Below are positions 40,654 through 48,391 of a stretch of 60,016 nt of DNA, in pieces; position 1 is the stretch's first letter; the number at the start of each line of letters is the position of its first letter. The stretch spans positions 1 to 60,016 of the forward strand of contig NZ_QAJM01000047.1 of NCBI RefSeq assembly GCF_003852405.1, written 5' to 3'. The notes beneath the pieces are model-generated. The model made no database searches, was not told the DNA's origin, and worked only from the letters and a program-made list of their open reading frames with translations. The DNA comes from Pseudomonas sp. KBW05 (lineage in GTDB: Bacteria; Pseudomonadota; Gammaproteobacteria; Pseudomonadales; Pseudomonadaceae). A program made the position numbers and the translations under genes.

Positions 40654-42009
40654 TTAGCGATTGGCCAAGGGCTTGGCGGCTTTTTGTACCTGGTCCCACA
40701 CCCGCAGGAAGTTGCCTCCCCACAGCTTGGCAATATCGGCTTCGGAGTAGCCGCGCTGGATCAGTTCGGCGGTGACGTTGCGCACCTCGCCGACGTTTTC
40801 CCAGCCGTCGATGCCGCCGCCGTCGTTGAAGTCCGACGAGATGCCGACGTGATCGATGCCGATCTTGCGCACGGTGTAGTCGATGGCGTCGCCCCAATCC
40901 TTGAGGCTGGCCTTGGGTTCCTCCTCGAGGATGCCGTACAGCCCTTGGGCGTACTGGCCGAACTTCTGCTCGGGCCAGGCGGCGATGATTGCGTCGCCGG
41001 GCATCAAGGCCATCGCCAGGTTGGGCAGCGGTGGCAGATCAAAACGCGCGCGCAAAGTGTTGAGCTTGTCCTGGGTCGGCTGGCTCAACGGGCGCAGGTA
41101 CGCCGGGAAGCCGACGACTTGCACCACGCCGCCGCTGTGCTTGATCAGTTGCAGTTCCTTGTCGCTGAGGTTGCGTGGAATATCCACCGACGCCCGTGGC
41201 GCCGAGTGGGACGCGACCATCGGCGTGCGGCTCAGTTGCGCCACTTGTTCCAGCGCCTTGGTCGACATCTGCGACACATCGATGATCACCCCCAGGTCAT
41301 TGAGGCGGTGCACGGCTTGCTGGCCAATCGGCGACAGGCCTTCAAGGGCATCGGTGGAGTCATTGAAAAACGGCAGCGGCCGCGACGAGTCGGACCAGGC
41401 GTTGTTGCCAATATAGCTGAAGCCGAACATGCGCATGCCGCGCGCCGCCCAGAAATCCAGCTGGTTCAGGTCATTGCCCAGCGGGTAGGCGTTGAGCATG
41501 CTGATAAAGATCGCGAACTTGCCTTCGCCATGCAGGCGGCGGAAGTCGTCCGGGGTGTAGGCGATGCCCACCTGGTTGGGAAAGTCGCGGACCATGCCGG
41601 AGATGATCTTGTAACGCACCTCCTGCTCGTGGCGGGCCTCTTCGACAAAACCCTCGGTGGGCTTGTGTGGCGCGTTGTCGCCGTTCCAGATTTCCGGCCA
41701 GCCGAAGATCGTCAGCGCCGCGCCCGACAAACGCCCGCGCGCCGCTTTGGCCAGGTCGAACTGGCCGCTGCCATCCTTGTCGGCCTCGCTGCCGACGCCG
41801 CCGAAATCCAGGGGCACGGTGATATGGCTGTCGAACGACAACAGGCGATCCTGCATCTCATTGGCCTGCTTGATCACCTCCAGCGGGTAGCCGGCGTTGC
41901 CCCTGAACCAGTGATCCCAGGCCAGGAAACCGGCCCCGGCGCCGATGGCCAGTGCCAGCGGCAAGCCGATGTACAGCGCCTTTTTCGAACGTGGTTTTGT
42001 CATTGCCAT
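40654..42009 (-). CDS. pvdM: PvdM, membrane-anchored dipeptidase-family pyoverdine maturation protein
   Basis: The 451-residue protein has an N-terminal membrane anchor (LYIGLPLALAIGAGAGFLAW) and a renal-dipeptidase-like periplasmic domain. It acts in periplasmic pyoverdine maturation, reported to help PvdP in ferribactin oxidation. In the position where zinc dipeptidases have HxD (as in DGHNDLP), this protein reads DSHIT (residues 60-64), so one metal ligand is replaced by Thr. Later parts keep family features such as VIIDVSQMSTKALEQVAQL, MVASHSAPRAS and GIDHVGISSDFNDGGG. It is the first gene of pvdMNO. ATG codons at 42009 and 42003 are both possible starts; the first is used here. Confidence 0.9.
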   Translation of the reverse strand: MAMTKPRSKKALYIGLPLALAIGAGAGFLAWDHWFRGNAGYPLEVIKQANEMQDRLLSFDSHITVPLDFGGVGSEADKDGSGQFDLAKAARGRLSGAALTIFGWPEIWNGDNAPHKPTEGFVEEARHEQEVRYKIISGMVRDFPNQVGIAYTPDDFRRLHGEGKFAIFISMLNAYPLGNDLNQLDFWAARGMRMFGFSYIGNNAWSDSSRPLPFFNDSTDALEGLSPIGQQAVHRLNDLGVIIDVSQMSTKALEQVAQLSRTPMVASHSAPRASVDIPRNLSDKELQLIKHSGGVVQVVGFPAYLRPLSQPTQDKLNTLRARFDLPPLPNLAMALMPGDAIIAAWPEQKFGQYAQGLYGILEEEPKASLKDWGDAIDYTVRKIGIDHVGISSDFNDGGGIDGWENVGEVRNVTAELIQRGYSEADIAKLWGGNFLRVWDQVQKAAKPLANR

Positions 42010-42043
42010 CTCAGTCAGTTGAGGCCTTTGCTATCAGGGAAGA

Positions 42044-42067
42044 ACGAGCGCTGCGCACAAAAATTTA
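42044..42067 (-). promoter_or_regulatory. Iron-starvation box for pvdMNO
   Basis: On the minus strand the sequence is TAAAT (42067-42063), 16 bases, then CGT (42046-42044), 35 bases before the pvdM ATG. It is a perfect PvdS-type match. Confidence 0.8.
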
Positions 42068-42086
42068 GGCGCCGCAGGGCGCGCGG

Positions 42087-42110
42087 TAAATTTCCCTGGC
42101 CAGCAAACGT
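42087..42110 (+). promoter_or_regulatory. Iron-starvation box for pvdP
   Basis: TAAAT (42087-42091), followed by TTCCC, with CGT at 42108-42110 after a 16-base spacer. It is 36 bases before the pvdP ATG and back to back with the pvdMNO box. Confidence 0.82.
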
Positions 42111-42145
42111 TCTAGCTCTGATTAAGCCGTTTCCTAAGGTAGACA

Positions 42146-43777
42146 ATGACGATCTCTCGACGTGGGTTCATCGCAGGCCTGGCCCTGACCGGCGCGGCCG
42201 TGCCGGCGGCCTTCTATGCCCATCGCGAGCTGACGCGTGAAGAAGAATTCCCGATCACCCCCGGCGAAGCCACGGTGGACCTGGCCGACACCGCCGGCCA
42301 GCACCTGGCGAACAGCCTGCGCGGGGTCTGGAGCCTGCGCCTGGAAGGTCGCGATGCCGGCCTTGAGGGCCTGCCGCTGCAAGGACTGGAGCTGCTGCTG
42401 GACATCGCCCCGCGTGGCCGTGGCCTGCGCGGTTACCTCGACACCGCCGTCAACCTGCGCGCGGCCGGGGAACCACGCTACCGCATCCTCGGCGACCTGC
42501 TCACAGGGGAGGGCGCCACGCTCTATTGGCGCCTGATCGACCGCGACGCCCCCGGCGGCGTGCCCGCCTATGAATTCAAGATGACCCTCGACGAAGTCTG
42601 GGGCGTGTTCGGCAACGCCGGTAGCGGCACCCTCAGCGGGCAGATCCTCAACCTTGATCGTCCGCTGGCCCTGACCGAGCGCGACAACCGTTTCGTCGCG
42701 CACAAGCAACTGTTCCCCGAAGCCCGCGAGCGCATTGGCCTTAATCCGCCGCTGCTGGCCTGGCTGATCTCCGCCGAACACCGCTTGTTCCACCAACTGT
42801 GGCACGCGACCCGTGACCAATGGCACAAGCTCTCTGAAGAAAAGCGCGACGCCCTGCGCGGCATCGGCTGGCAACCCGGCCCGCGTGGCCAGGAGCGTGA
42901 TGCACGGGGCAAACGCAAGGACCGCAACGGCTCGGGCATCGACTTCTTCTTTATGCACCGCCATATGCTCGGCACCGCGCGTTCGATGCAAGACTTGCCT
43001 TCCTGGCCGCAGTTTCCCGAGCCGCAGCCGGCGCTGGAGCGCGATCGCCTGGGGTTTGTGCGTTACTTCGACAACCACGACGGCTTCGCCTTGCCCCCCA
43101 CCTGGTCGGCGCCGGAGGACGGTGACTACACCCAGTGGGTCAGCGACATCAAGGCGGCCGAGACCTACCACAGCAATTTCCAGGTGTGGGAATCCCAATA
43201 CCGCGACCCGCGCTACCTGGCCAAATTGACCCTGGGCCAGCTCGGCTCCGAAATGGAACTGGGCTTGCACGACTGGCTGCACATGCGCTGGGCCTCGGTG
43301 CCGCGCGACCCGTCCAACGGCGGCCCGGTGCCGTTCGCCCGCGACCCCGCGGACTTTGCCGCACGGTGGTATGCGGCGGAAAACGACTTTCTCGGCGACC
43401 CGTTTTCGTCCCATGTGAACCCGGTGTTCTGGCATTTCCACGGCTGGATCGATGACCGTATCGAAGACTGGTTCCGTGCCCATGAACGCTTCAATCCGGG
43501 CGAAGTCAGCCGCCTTGAGGTCAACGGCGTGGCGTGGTTTGCGCCGGGTCGCTGGGTGGAAGTCGGCGACCCGTGGCTGGGCCCGGATACCCATGGGTGC
43601 AGCACCACACCGGGGTTGCAGATGGGACGGTCGATGGAGATGGACCCGGAGACCATGAAGCTGGCGTTGCGCATTACGTTTGGCGCGGAGGATGACGTGC
43701 TGCAAGGGTTGTTCAAGCGGGTGCCGCAACGGCCCTGGTATGCGCGGCATTTGAAGGTGAAGCGGCCAGAGGCCTGA
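42146..43777 (+). CDS. pvdP: PvdP tyrosinase (pyoverdine chromophore formation)
   Basis: PvdP is the periplasmic copper tyrosinase that oxidises the D-Tyr residue of ferribactin, starting chromophore ring closure. The 543-residue protein begins with a twin-arginine signal (SRRGFIAGLALTG). An all-beta N-terminal half follows, then the di-copper region with histidine pairs in EHRLFHQLWH, FFMHRHMLG, DWLHMRW and NPVFWHFHGWIDD. These His-rich helices are as expected for the family. It diverges from pvdMNO and shares a 136-base promoter region with two opposed iron-starvation boxes. It is the last pyoverdine gene before a change of gene content and base composition. Confidence 0.93.
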   Translation: MTISRRGFIAGLALTGAAVPAAFYAHRELTREEEFPITPGEATVDLADTAGQHLANSLRGVWSLRLEGRDAGLEGLPLQGLELLLDIAPRGRGLRGYLDTAVNLRAAGEPRYRILGDLLTGEGATLYWRLIDRDAPGGVPAYEFKMTLDEVWGVFGNAGSGTLSGQILNLDRPLALTERDNRFVAHKQLFPEARERIGLNPPLLAWLISAEHRLFHQLWHATRDQWHKLSEEKRDALRGIGWQPGPRGQERDARGKRKDRNGSGIDFFFMHRHMLGTARSMQDLPSWPQFPEPQPALERDRLGFVRYFDNHDGFALPPTWSAPEDGDYTQWVSDIKAAETYHSNFQVWESQYRDPRYLAKLTLGQLGSEMELGLHDWLHMRWASVPRDPSNGGPVPFARDPADFAARWYAAENDFLGDPFSSHVNPVFWHFHGWIDDRIEDWFRAHERFNPGEVSRLEVNGVAWFAPGRWVEVGDPWLGPDTHGCSTTPGLQMGRSMEMDPETMKLALRITFGAEDDVLQGLFKRVPQRPWYARHLKVKRPEA

Positions 43778-44261
43778 TTGCGCTGCACCCAACTACAACT
43801 ATTACGATGTCAATGAACCGCAGTGGGGCGTTAATGTGCTCACTGCGGTAGCGGTCGTGTATCACCTTTTGAAAGGTGGCCGGTCATTCTCTCCCTCTGC
43901 TGCCCCTCGCTGAGCTTTCTTATATTTGTAGGATTCAAGCCTGTTGATATTAGGAAAGATCTGCTCATGTCAAAATTTAATAATCGAGTTGTAGTTTTTT
44001 ATCTAGGGGATGGCTCTTCTTCTTACAGATATTTCGCAATTTGTTGTTTGCGGATAAATGAAAAGATGAAATAAAGTTTATCTGGGTCATTTGTAGGATG
44101 CATCCTCAAAGCTTTGGCGAAAGTTCCCGTACGTGATTCGGGGGGCTGGTAAAAAATATCCGGGATACTCCATTCTTGCGGCGACAGAGATCGGTGCGGC
44201 AGGGGCAGAAAAAGTCTGCTCGGGCTGAATCATTAGTTCGCCATACGGCAAGGATGGGGTT
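43778..44261. other. AT-rich intergenic region between pyoverdine and T6SS clusters
   Basis: This 484-base stretch is clearly richer in A+T than its flanks. It contains two hairpin-forming repeats: CCGCAGTG/CACTGCGG (43818-43825 and 43841-43848, 15-base loop) and CACCTTT-TG-AAAGGTG (43863-43878). Neither has a U-tract, so a terminator role for pvdP is unproven. One 35-codon open frame with a good ribosome binding site lies within it. The T6SS promoter should be in the right half, but I found no convincing sigma70 or sigma54 (GG-N10-GC) match. Confidence 0.6.
43967..44074 (+). CDS. Possible small protein, 35 residues
   Basis: The frame starts at ATG 43967, preceded by AGGAAAG (43952-43958, 8-base spacer). 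It encodes a 35-residue product with an SKFNNRVVVFYLGDG start, a central SYRYFAICCL segment with two adjacent cysteines, and a basic end. I recognise no family. Its A+T-rich codons are unlike both neighbouring clusters. It could be a remnant, a small regulatory protein or chance. Confidence 0.25.
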   Translation: MSKFNNRVVVFYLGDGSSSYRYFAICCLRINEKMK

Positions 44262-44759
44262 ATGACGCTCGATAGCTTTCAAAATGAAGTGCCAAAGGCG
44301 CGGGTCAATATCAAGCTGGACTTACATACCGGCGGCGCCCAGAAAAAAGTTGAGTTGCCCTTGAAGTTGATGGTGATGGGCGACTACAGCAACGGCAAGG
44401 AACAACGCCCGCTGTCGGAGCGGGGCAAGATCAATATCAATAAGAACAACGTTGACAGTGTCCTCGGCGAGTTCTCGCCCGGGCTCAAGCTGGTGGTGGA
44501 AAACACCTTGCCGGATGAGGCAGTCGACACCACCGTCGAGTTGAGTTTCCAGCGCCTCAAGGATTTCGAGCCGGAGCAGGTCGCGCGGCAGGTCCCGCAG
44601 TTACGTGCACTGCTGGCAATGCGCAATCTGTTGCGCGATCTCAAATCCAACCTGTTGGATAACGTGACCTTTCGCCATGAGTTGGAACGCATCCTCAAGG
44701 ACGACGCGCTCAGTGACGAACTTCGGGCTGAGTTGGCCGCACTGGCGCCAAGTCGTTAA
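44262..44759 (+). CDS. tssB: T6SS sheath small subunit TssB (VipA/ImpB)
   Basis: TssB pairs with TssC to build the contractile sheath in the cytoplasm. The 165-residue protein shows family features: VPKARVNIKLDLHTGG at the start, LPLKLMVMGDYSNGKEQRPL, then the C-terminal helical part FEPEQVARQVPQLRALLAMR and NLLRDLKSNLLDN that wraps TssC. AGGA at 44251-44254 lies 7 bases before the ATG. It is the first gene of the T6SS operon in this window, with tssC 33 bases downstream. Confidence 0.95.
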   Translation: MTLDSFQNEVPKARVNIKLDLHTGGAQKKVELPLKLMVMGDYSNGKEQRPLSERGKININKNNVDSVLGEFSPGLKLVVENTLPDEAVDTTVELSFQRLKDFEPEQVARQVPQLRALLAMRNLLRDLKSNLLDNVTFRHELERILKDDALSDELRAELAALAPSR

Positions 44760-44792
44760 TTCACTTCTATCGGTTTGAAGGGAGGTTTGACT

Positions 44793-46331
44793 ATGTCGGT
44801 AGAACATTCTGGTTCTCAATCCCACGGTAGTGCCGTCGTGTCGGAAAACAGTGGCGGGGTCTACGCCGCGCTGTTCAGCAAGATCAACTTGAGTCCCGTG
44901 ATGGAGTTGGGCGGGCTTGATGTGTTTCAAAATACTGAAGCACTTTCCGAAGTCTCTGTTGATGAGCGGGTTACTGCGGCAGTTAATGTGTTTCTGCAGT
45001 TGCTGAAACAGTCCGCCCATAAAGTCGAACGCTTGGACAAGGTGCTGTTGGATGAACATATTGCCGCGCTGGACAGGCAAATAAGCCGTCAACTCGATGC
45101 AATCATGCACCACCCGGACTTTCAACGCGTCGAATCGACCTGGCGAGGGGTGAAATCGCTGATCGACCAGACGGATTTCCGCCAGAACGTGCGCATAGAA
45201 CTGTTGGATATCAGTAAAGAGCATCTGGTACAGGACTTCGAAGACGCGCCGGAAATTGCCCAGAGTGGCCTCTACCTGCATACCTACACCCAGGAGTACG
45301 ACACGCCGGGCGGCGAGCCCATCGCTGCCGCCATCTCCAACTATGAATTCGACCGCAGCCCCCAGGACATCGCCCTGCTGCGCAATATTTCGAAAGTGGC
45401 GGCCGCTGCCCATATGCCCTTTGTGGGGGCTGTGGGGCCGGCATTCTTTGGCAAGACGTCCATGGAAGAAGTGGCCGCGATCAAGGACATCGGCAATTAC
45501 TTTGACCGTGCCGAGTACATCAAGTGGAAGTCGTTCCGGGACAGTGATGATGCGCGCTACATCGGCTTGACAATGCCGCGTGTGCTGGGGCGGCTGCCCT
45601 ACGGTCCTGACACCGTTCCCGTGCGCAGTTTCAACTACATCGAAAGCGTCAAGGGGCCGGATCACCACAAGTACCTGTGGACCAACGCCTCCTTCGCGTT
45701 CGCCGCCAACATGGTCAAGAGCTTCATCGCCAATGGCTGGTGTGTGCAGATTCGCGGGCCGCAGTCCGGTGGTGCGGTGACGGAGTTGCCCATTCACTTG
45801 TACGACCTGGGCACTGGCAACCAGGTGAAGATTCCGTCGGAGGTGATGATCCCGGAAACCCGTGAGTTCGAATTTGCCAACCTCGGGTTTATCCCACTGT
45901 CCTACTACAAGAATCGCGATTATGCGTGTTTCTTTTCCGCCAACTCCGCGCAGAAAGCCGCCTTGTACGACACCGCCGATGCCACGGCAAACAGTCGCAT
46001 CAACGCGCGCCTGCCCTACATCTTTTTGCTGTCGCGCATCGCCCACTACCTGAAGTTGATCCAGCGCGAAAACATCGGTACCACCAAAGACCGGCGCCTG
46101 CTGGAGCTGGAACTCAACAAATGGATTGGCGGGCTTGTCACCGAAATGACCGATCCCGGCGACGACCTGCAGGCGTCGCACCCGTTGCGCGAGGCGAAGG
46201 TGACGGTGGAGGACATTGAAGACAACCCGGGCTTCTTCCGCGTCAAGTTGTACGCCGTGCCGCATTTTCAGGTGGAGGGCATGGACGTGAACCTCTCGCT
46301 GGTTTCGCAAATGCCCAAGGCCAAGGCCTGA
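44793..46331 (+). CDS. tssC: T6SS sheath large subunit TssC (VipB/ImpC)
   Basis: TssC forms the main part of the contractile sheath. The 512-residue length fits the family (about 490-510). Conserved stretches include HHPDFQRVESTWRGVKSLID, ISNYEFDRSPQDIALLRNIS, AHMPFVGAVGPAFFG, and FAFAANMVKSFIANGWCVQI. The ATG at 44793 follows GGAGG (44781-44785); an in-frame ATG six codons upstream would include the ribosome binding site in the coding region and is not preferred. tssK follows after 23 bases. Confidence 0.95.
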   Translation: MSVEHSGSQSHGSAVVSENSGGVYAALFSKINLSPVMELGGLDVFQNTEALSEVSVDERVTAAVNVFLQLLKQSAHKVERLDKVLLDEHIAALDRQISRQLDAIMHHPDFQRVESTWRGVKSLIDQTDFRQNVRIELLDISKEHLVQDFEDAPEIAQSGLYLHTYTQEYDTPGGEPIAAAISNYEFDRSPQDIALLRNISKVAAAAHMPFVGAVGPAFFGKTSMEEVAAIKDIGNYFDRAEYIKWKSFRDSDDARYIGLTMPRVLGRLPYGPDTVPVRSFNYIESVKGPDHHKYLWTNASFAFAANMVKSFIANGWCVQIRGPQSGGAVTELPIHLYDLGTGNQVKIPSEVMIPETREFEFANLGFIPLSYYKNRDYACFFSANSAQKAALYDTADATANSRINARLPYIFLLSRIAHYLKLIQRENIGTTKDRRLLELELNKWIGGLVTEMTDPGDDLQASHPLREAKVTVEDIEDNPGFFRVKLYAVPHFQVEGMDVNLSLVSQMPKAKA

Positions 46332-46354
46332 GTCAATCGTAGGGAAACGATGCC

Positions 46355-47710
46355 ATGAAGATCGATCGCCCACTGTGGGCCAGCGGCGTATTGCTGTCGG
46401 CGCAGCAATTTCAGCAACAGGCACGTTGGGAGGCCTGGGCCCACGAACAACTCGCTCACCTGAGCCTGGTGCACCCTTGGGGTGTCCAGGCGGTGGGGTT
46501 TGATCTGGGCGCCTTGCGCCTGGGCAAACTCAAGGCCACCCGATTGTGCGTACGGCTGCCTGACGGGACGTGGGTCGATACCGATGTTGTGGACCGCCTG
46601 CCACCTGCCTTGGCGTTGGCACCGTTGCCGGCCGATGAAGCTCAAGCGCTGCTCGTGCACGTGGCGTTGCCGCTGGAGCAGGCCAATGGCAACAACTGCC
46701 AGTTTGACGGTGGCAACCCCGACCGGCCGACCCGTTATCGCCAGGATTGGCGTGAAGTCCAGGACCTCTACGCCGATGAGAAGCAGTCCATCGGCGTGCT
46801 GGAGCACACCCTGAGCCTGCGCCTGCACAGTGATGACAACGCCGATTACGTCACCTGTCCCGTTGCACGCCTGGCCCGCGACGGGCAGGGCGCCTGGTGC
46901 CTTGACCCGGTCTATGTACCGCCGCTGCTGAGCTTTGCGGCGCATCCAGGCTTGCTGCGCCAGCTGGACAACCTGTTGACGCAATTGGCTGCCAAACGGC
47001 AACGGCTCATGGGCATGCGGCGTGAGAGCAACCAACGCATGGCCGACTTTGCCGTGGCTGACGTTTCGTTGTTCTGGCTGCTCAATGCGCTGAATACCTA
47101 TCAGCCGGTCCTGGCCGATCTGCGGGACTTTCCTGCCAGGCATCCCGAGCAGGTCTATGGGGAACTGATCAAGCTCGCAGGCAGCCTGCTGACGTTTTCG
47201 TTGGAACACGATATCGACAAGGTACCGGCCTACCGTCACGGCGAGCTGGAAGCGGTGTTCGCGCCGTTGATGAACACTATTTCGTTGCTGCTGGAAGCCA
47301 GCCTGCCGTCGCGGGTGGTGGCCCTGGAACTGGAGGTGCACGGCGCCAATCGTTGGCAGGTGAAATTGAATGACCCGCGCCTGCGCGAGCGGGACGGCGC
47401 CGATTTCTACCTGTCAGTGCGCAGCCGCTTGCCGGCTGCGCAGTTGCAGGAGCAGTTCCCGCAACTGTGCAAGGTCGGCACGCCGGACGAAGTCGACTAC
47501 TTGATCAATGCGGCACTCGACGGTGTGCCCTTGCTGGCGCTCGCTCATGTGCCAGCGGCGATTCCGCTGCGTCTGGAAAACCAGTATTTCGCGCTCAACT
47601 TCGCGCACCCGAAAGGGCAGGCGGTATTGGCCGAAGGGGTGTGTGCGTTCTACGTCCCCAGCACTTTGGTCGAGGTCAAACTCGAACTGTTTGCGGTGTT
47701 GCGCACATGA
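46355..47710 (+). CDS. tssK: T6SS baseplate protein TssK
   Basis: TssK trimers connect the baseplate to the TssL/TssM membrane complex. The 451-residue protein starts with PLWASGVLLSAQQFQQQARW, the family's conserved N-terminus (normally W..G..L.PQHFQQQ). The middle has YVPPLLSFAAHPGLLRQLDN and QLAAKRQRLMGMRRES, and the C-terminal domain that contacts TssL begins near residue 320. The ATG at 46355 is preceded by AGGGAAAC. Its stop overlaps the tssL start in ATGA, which indicates translational coupling. Confidence 0.93.
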   Translation: MKIDRPLWASGVLLSAQQFQQQARWEAWAHEQLAHLSLVHPWGVQAVGFDLGALRLGKLKATRLCVRLPDGTWVDTDVVDRLPPALALAPLPADEAQALLVHVALPLEQANGNNCQFDGGNPDRPTRYRQDWREVQDLYADEKQSIGVLEHTLSLRLHSDDNADYVTCPVARLARDGQGAWCLDPVYVPPLLSFAAHPGLLRQLDNLLTQLAAKRQRLMGMRRESNQRMADFAVADVSLFWLLNALNTYQPVLADLRDFPARHPEQVYGELIKLAGSLLTFSLEHDIDKVPAYRHGELEAVFAPLMNTISLLLEASLPSRVVALELEVHGANRWQVKLNDPRLRERDGADFYLSVRSRLPAAQLQEQFPQLCKVGTPDEVDYLINAALDGVPLLALAHVPAAIPLRLENQYFALNFAHPKGQAVLAEGVCAFYVPSTLVEVKLELFAVLRT

Positions 47711-48384
47711 GCCGGGTCAATTCGAACGGGCGCAATGTGTTGCCTGTGGACATCGATGAGCTGTTACAGGACACCTATCTACTGGTGGTCGAGTTGCGCC
47801 AGGGCGCTTGCTCCGAGGGGCAGCCGCAGTTGTGGCCGCTTTGCGTCGAGCAGGTCGAACGGGTGCGGCAGCGTCTCGCATCGGCAGGCATGGCCCCGCG
47901 CGCCATCGACTACATCTCCCACGCGCAATGTGCGTTGCTGGACGAGACGGTGCTCACCTTTGCGCAAAAGGACGATCAGGCCGCTTGGGCAAAACCGCTC
48001 CAGGCCGAGTTTTTCAACCACCATCAGGCGGGCGAGTTCTTATACGAAGACATGCAGGCTGTATTAGGCGAACCCGCGCCTGATCGGCAGGTCCTGACGG
48101 TGTTCCAGCGTGTGCTGATGCTCGGGTTCCAGGGCCGTTATCGTGATCAGAACGACCCCGAGCGCGAACGCCTGTTGAACGCGCTCAATGCCCATGTCGC
48201 GCCCTTGAGGCCCAGCCAGGGCCTGATTACCCAAGCGCGTGGCGGCGTTGTCGCGGGGCTGGGCTGGCTGCAATCGCCGTTGCTGCATGTGCTCGCTGCC
48301 GCCGTGGTGTTGGCGGCGATGTGGTGGGGATTGAATCAACTGTTGAGCGATATGGTGGTTTCGCTCTTGCCTGATCAAACGTGA
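47707..48384 (+). CDS. tssL: T6SS inner-membrane protein TssL (DotU/IcmH)
   Basis: TssL is a tail-anchored inner-membrane protein with a cytoplasmic hook-shaped domain that binds TssK and TssM. The 225-residue protein has the family's central ISHAQCALLDETVLTFAQKD, then AEFFNHHQAGEFLYEDMQAV and FQRVLMLGFQGRYR. A single membrane segment near the C-terminus reads VLAAAVVLAAMWWGL. There is no OmpA domain on this protein; that function sits on the next gene. The start ATG overlaps the tssK stop. Confidence 0.93.
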   Translation: MSRVNSNGRNVLPVDIDELLQDTYLLVVELRQGACSEGQPQLWPLCVEQVERVRQRLASAGMAPRAIDYISHAQCALLDETVLTFAQKDDQAAWAKPLQAEFFNHHQAGEFLYEDMQAVLGEPAPDRQVLTVFQRVLMLGFQGRYRDQNDPERERLLNALNAHVAPLRPSQGLITQARGGVVAGLGWLQSPLLHVLAAAVVLAAMWWGLNQLLSDMVVSLLPDQT

Positions 48385-48391
48385 GGGCCAG

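Noticed and set aside
44075-44261. Sigma54 promoter upstream of tssB (candidate CCGGGATAC...TTGCGG)
   Set aside because: The GG to GC distance is 13 bases, not 10.
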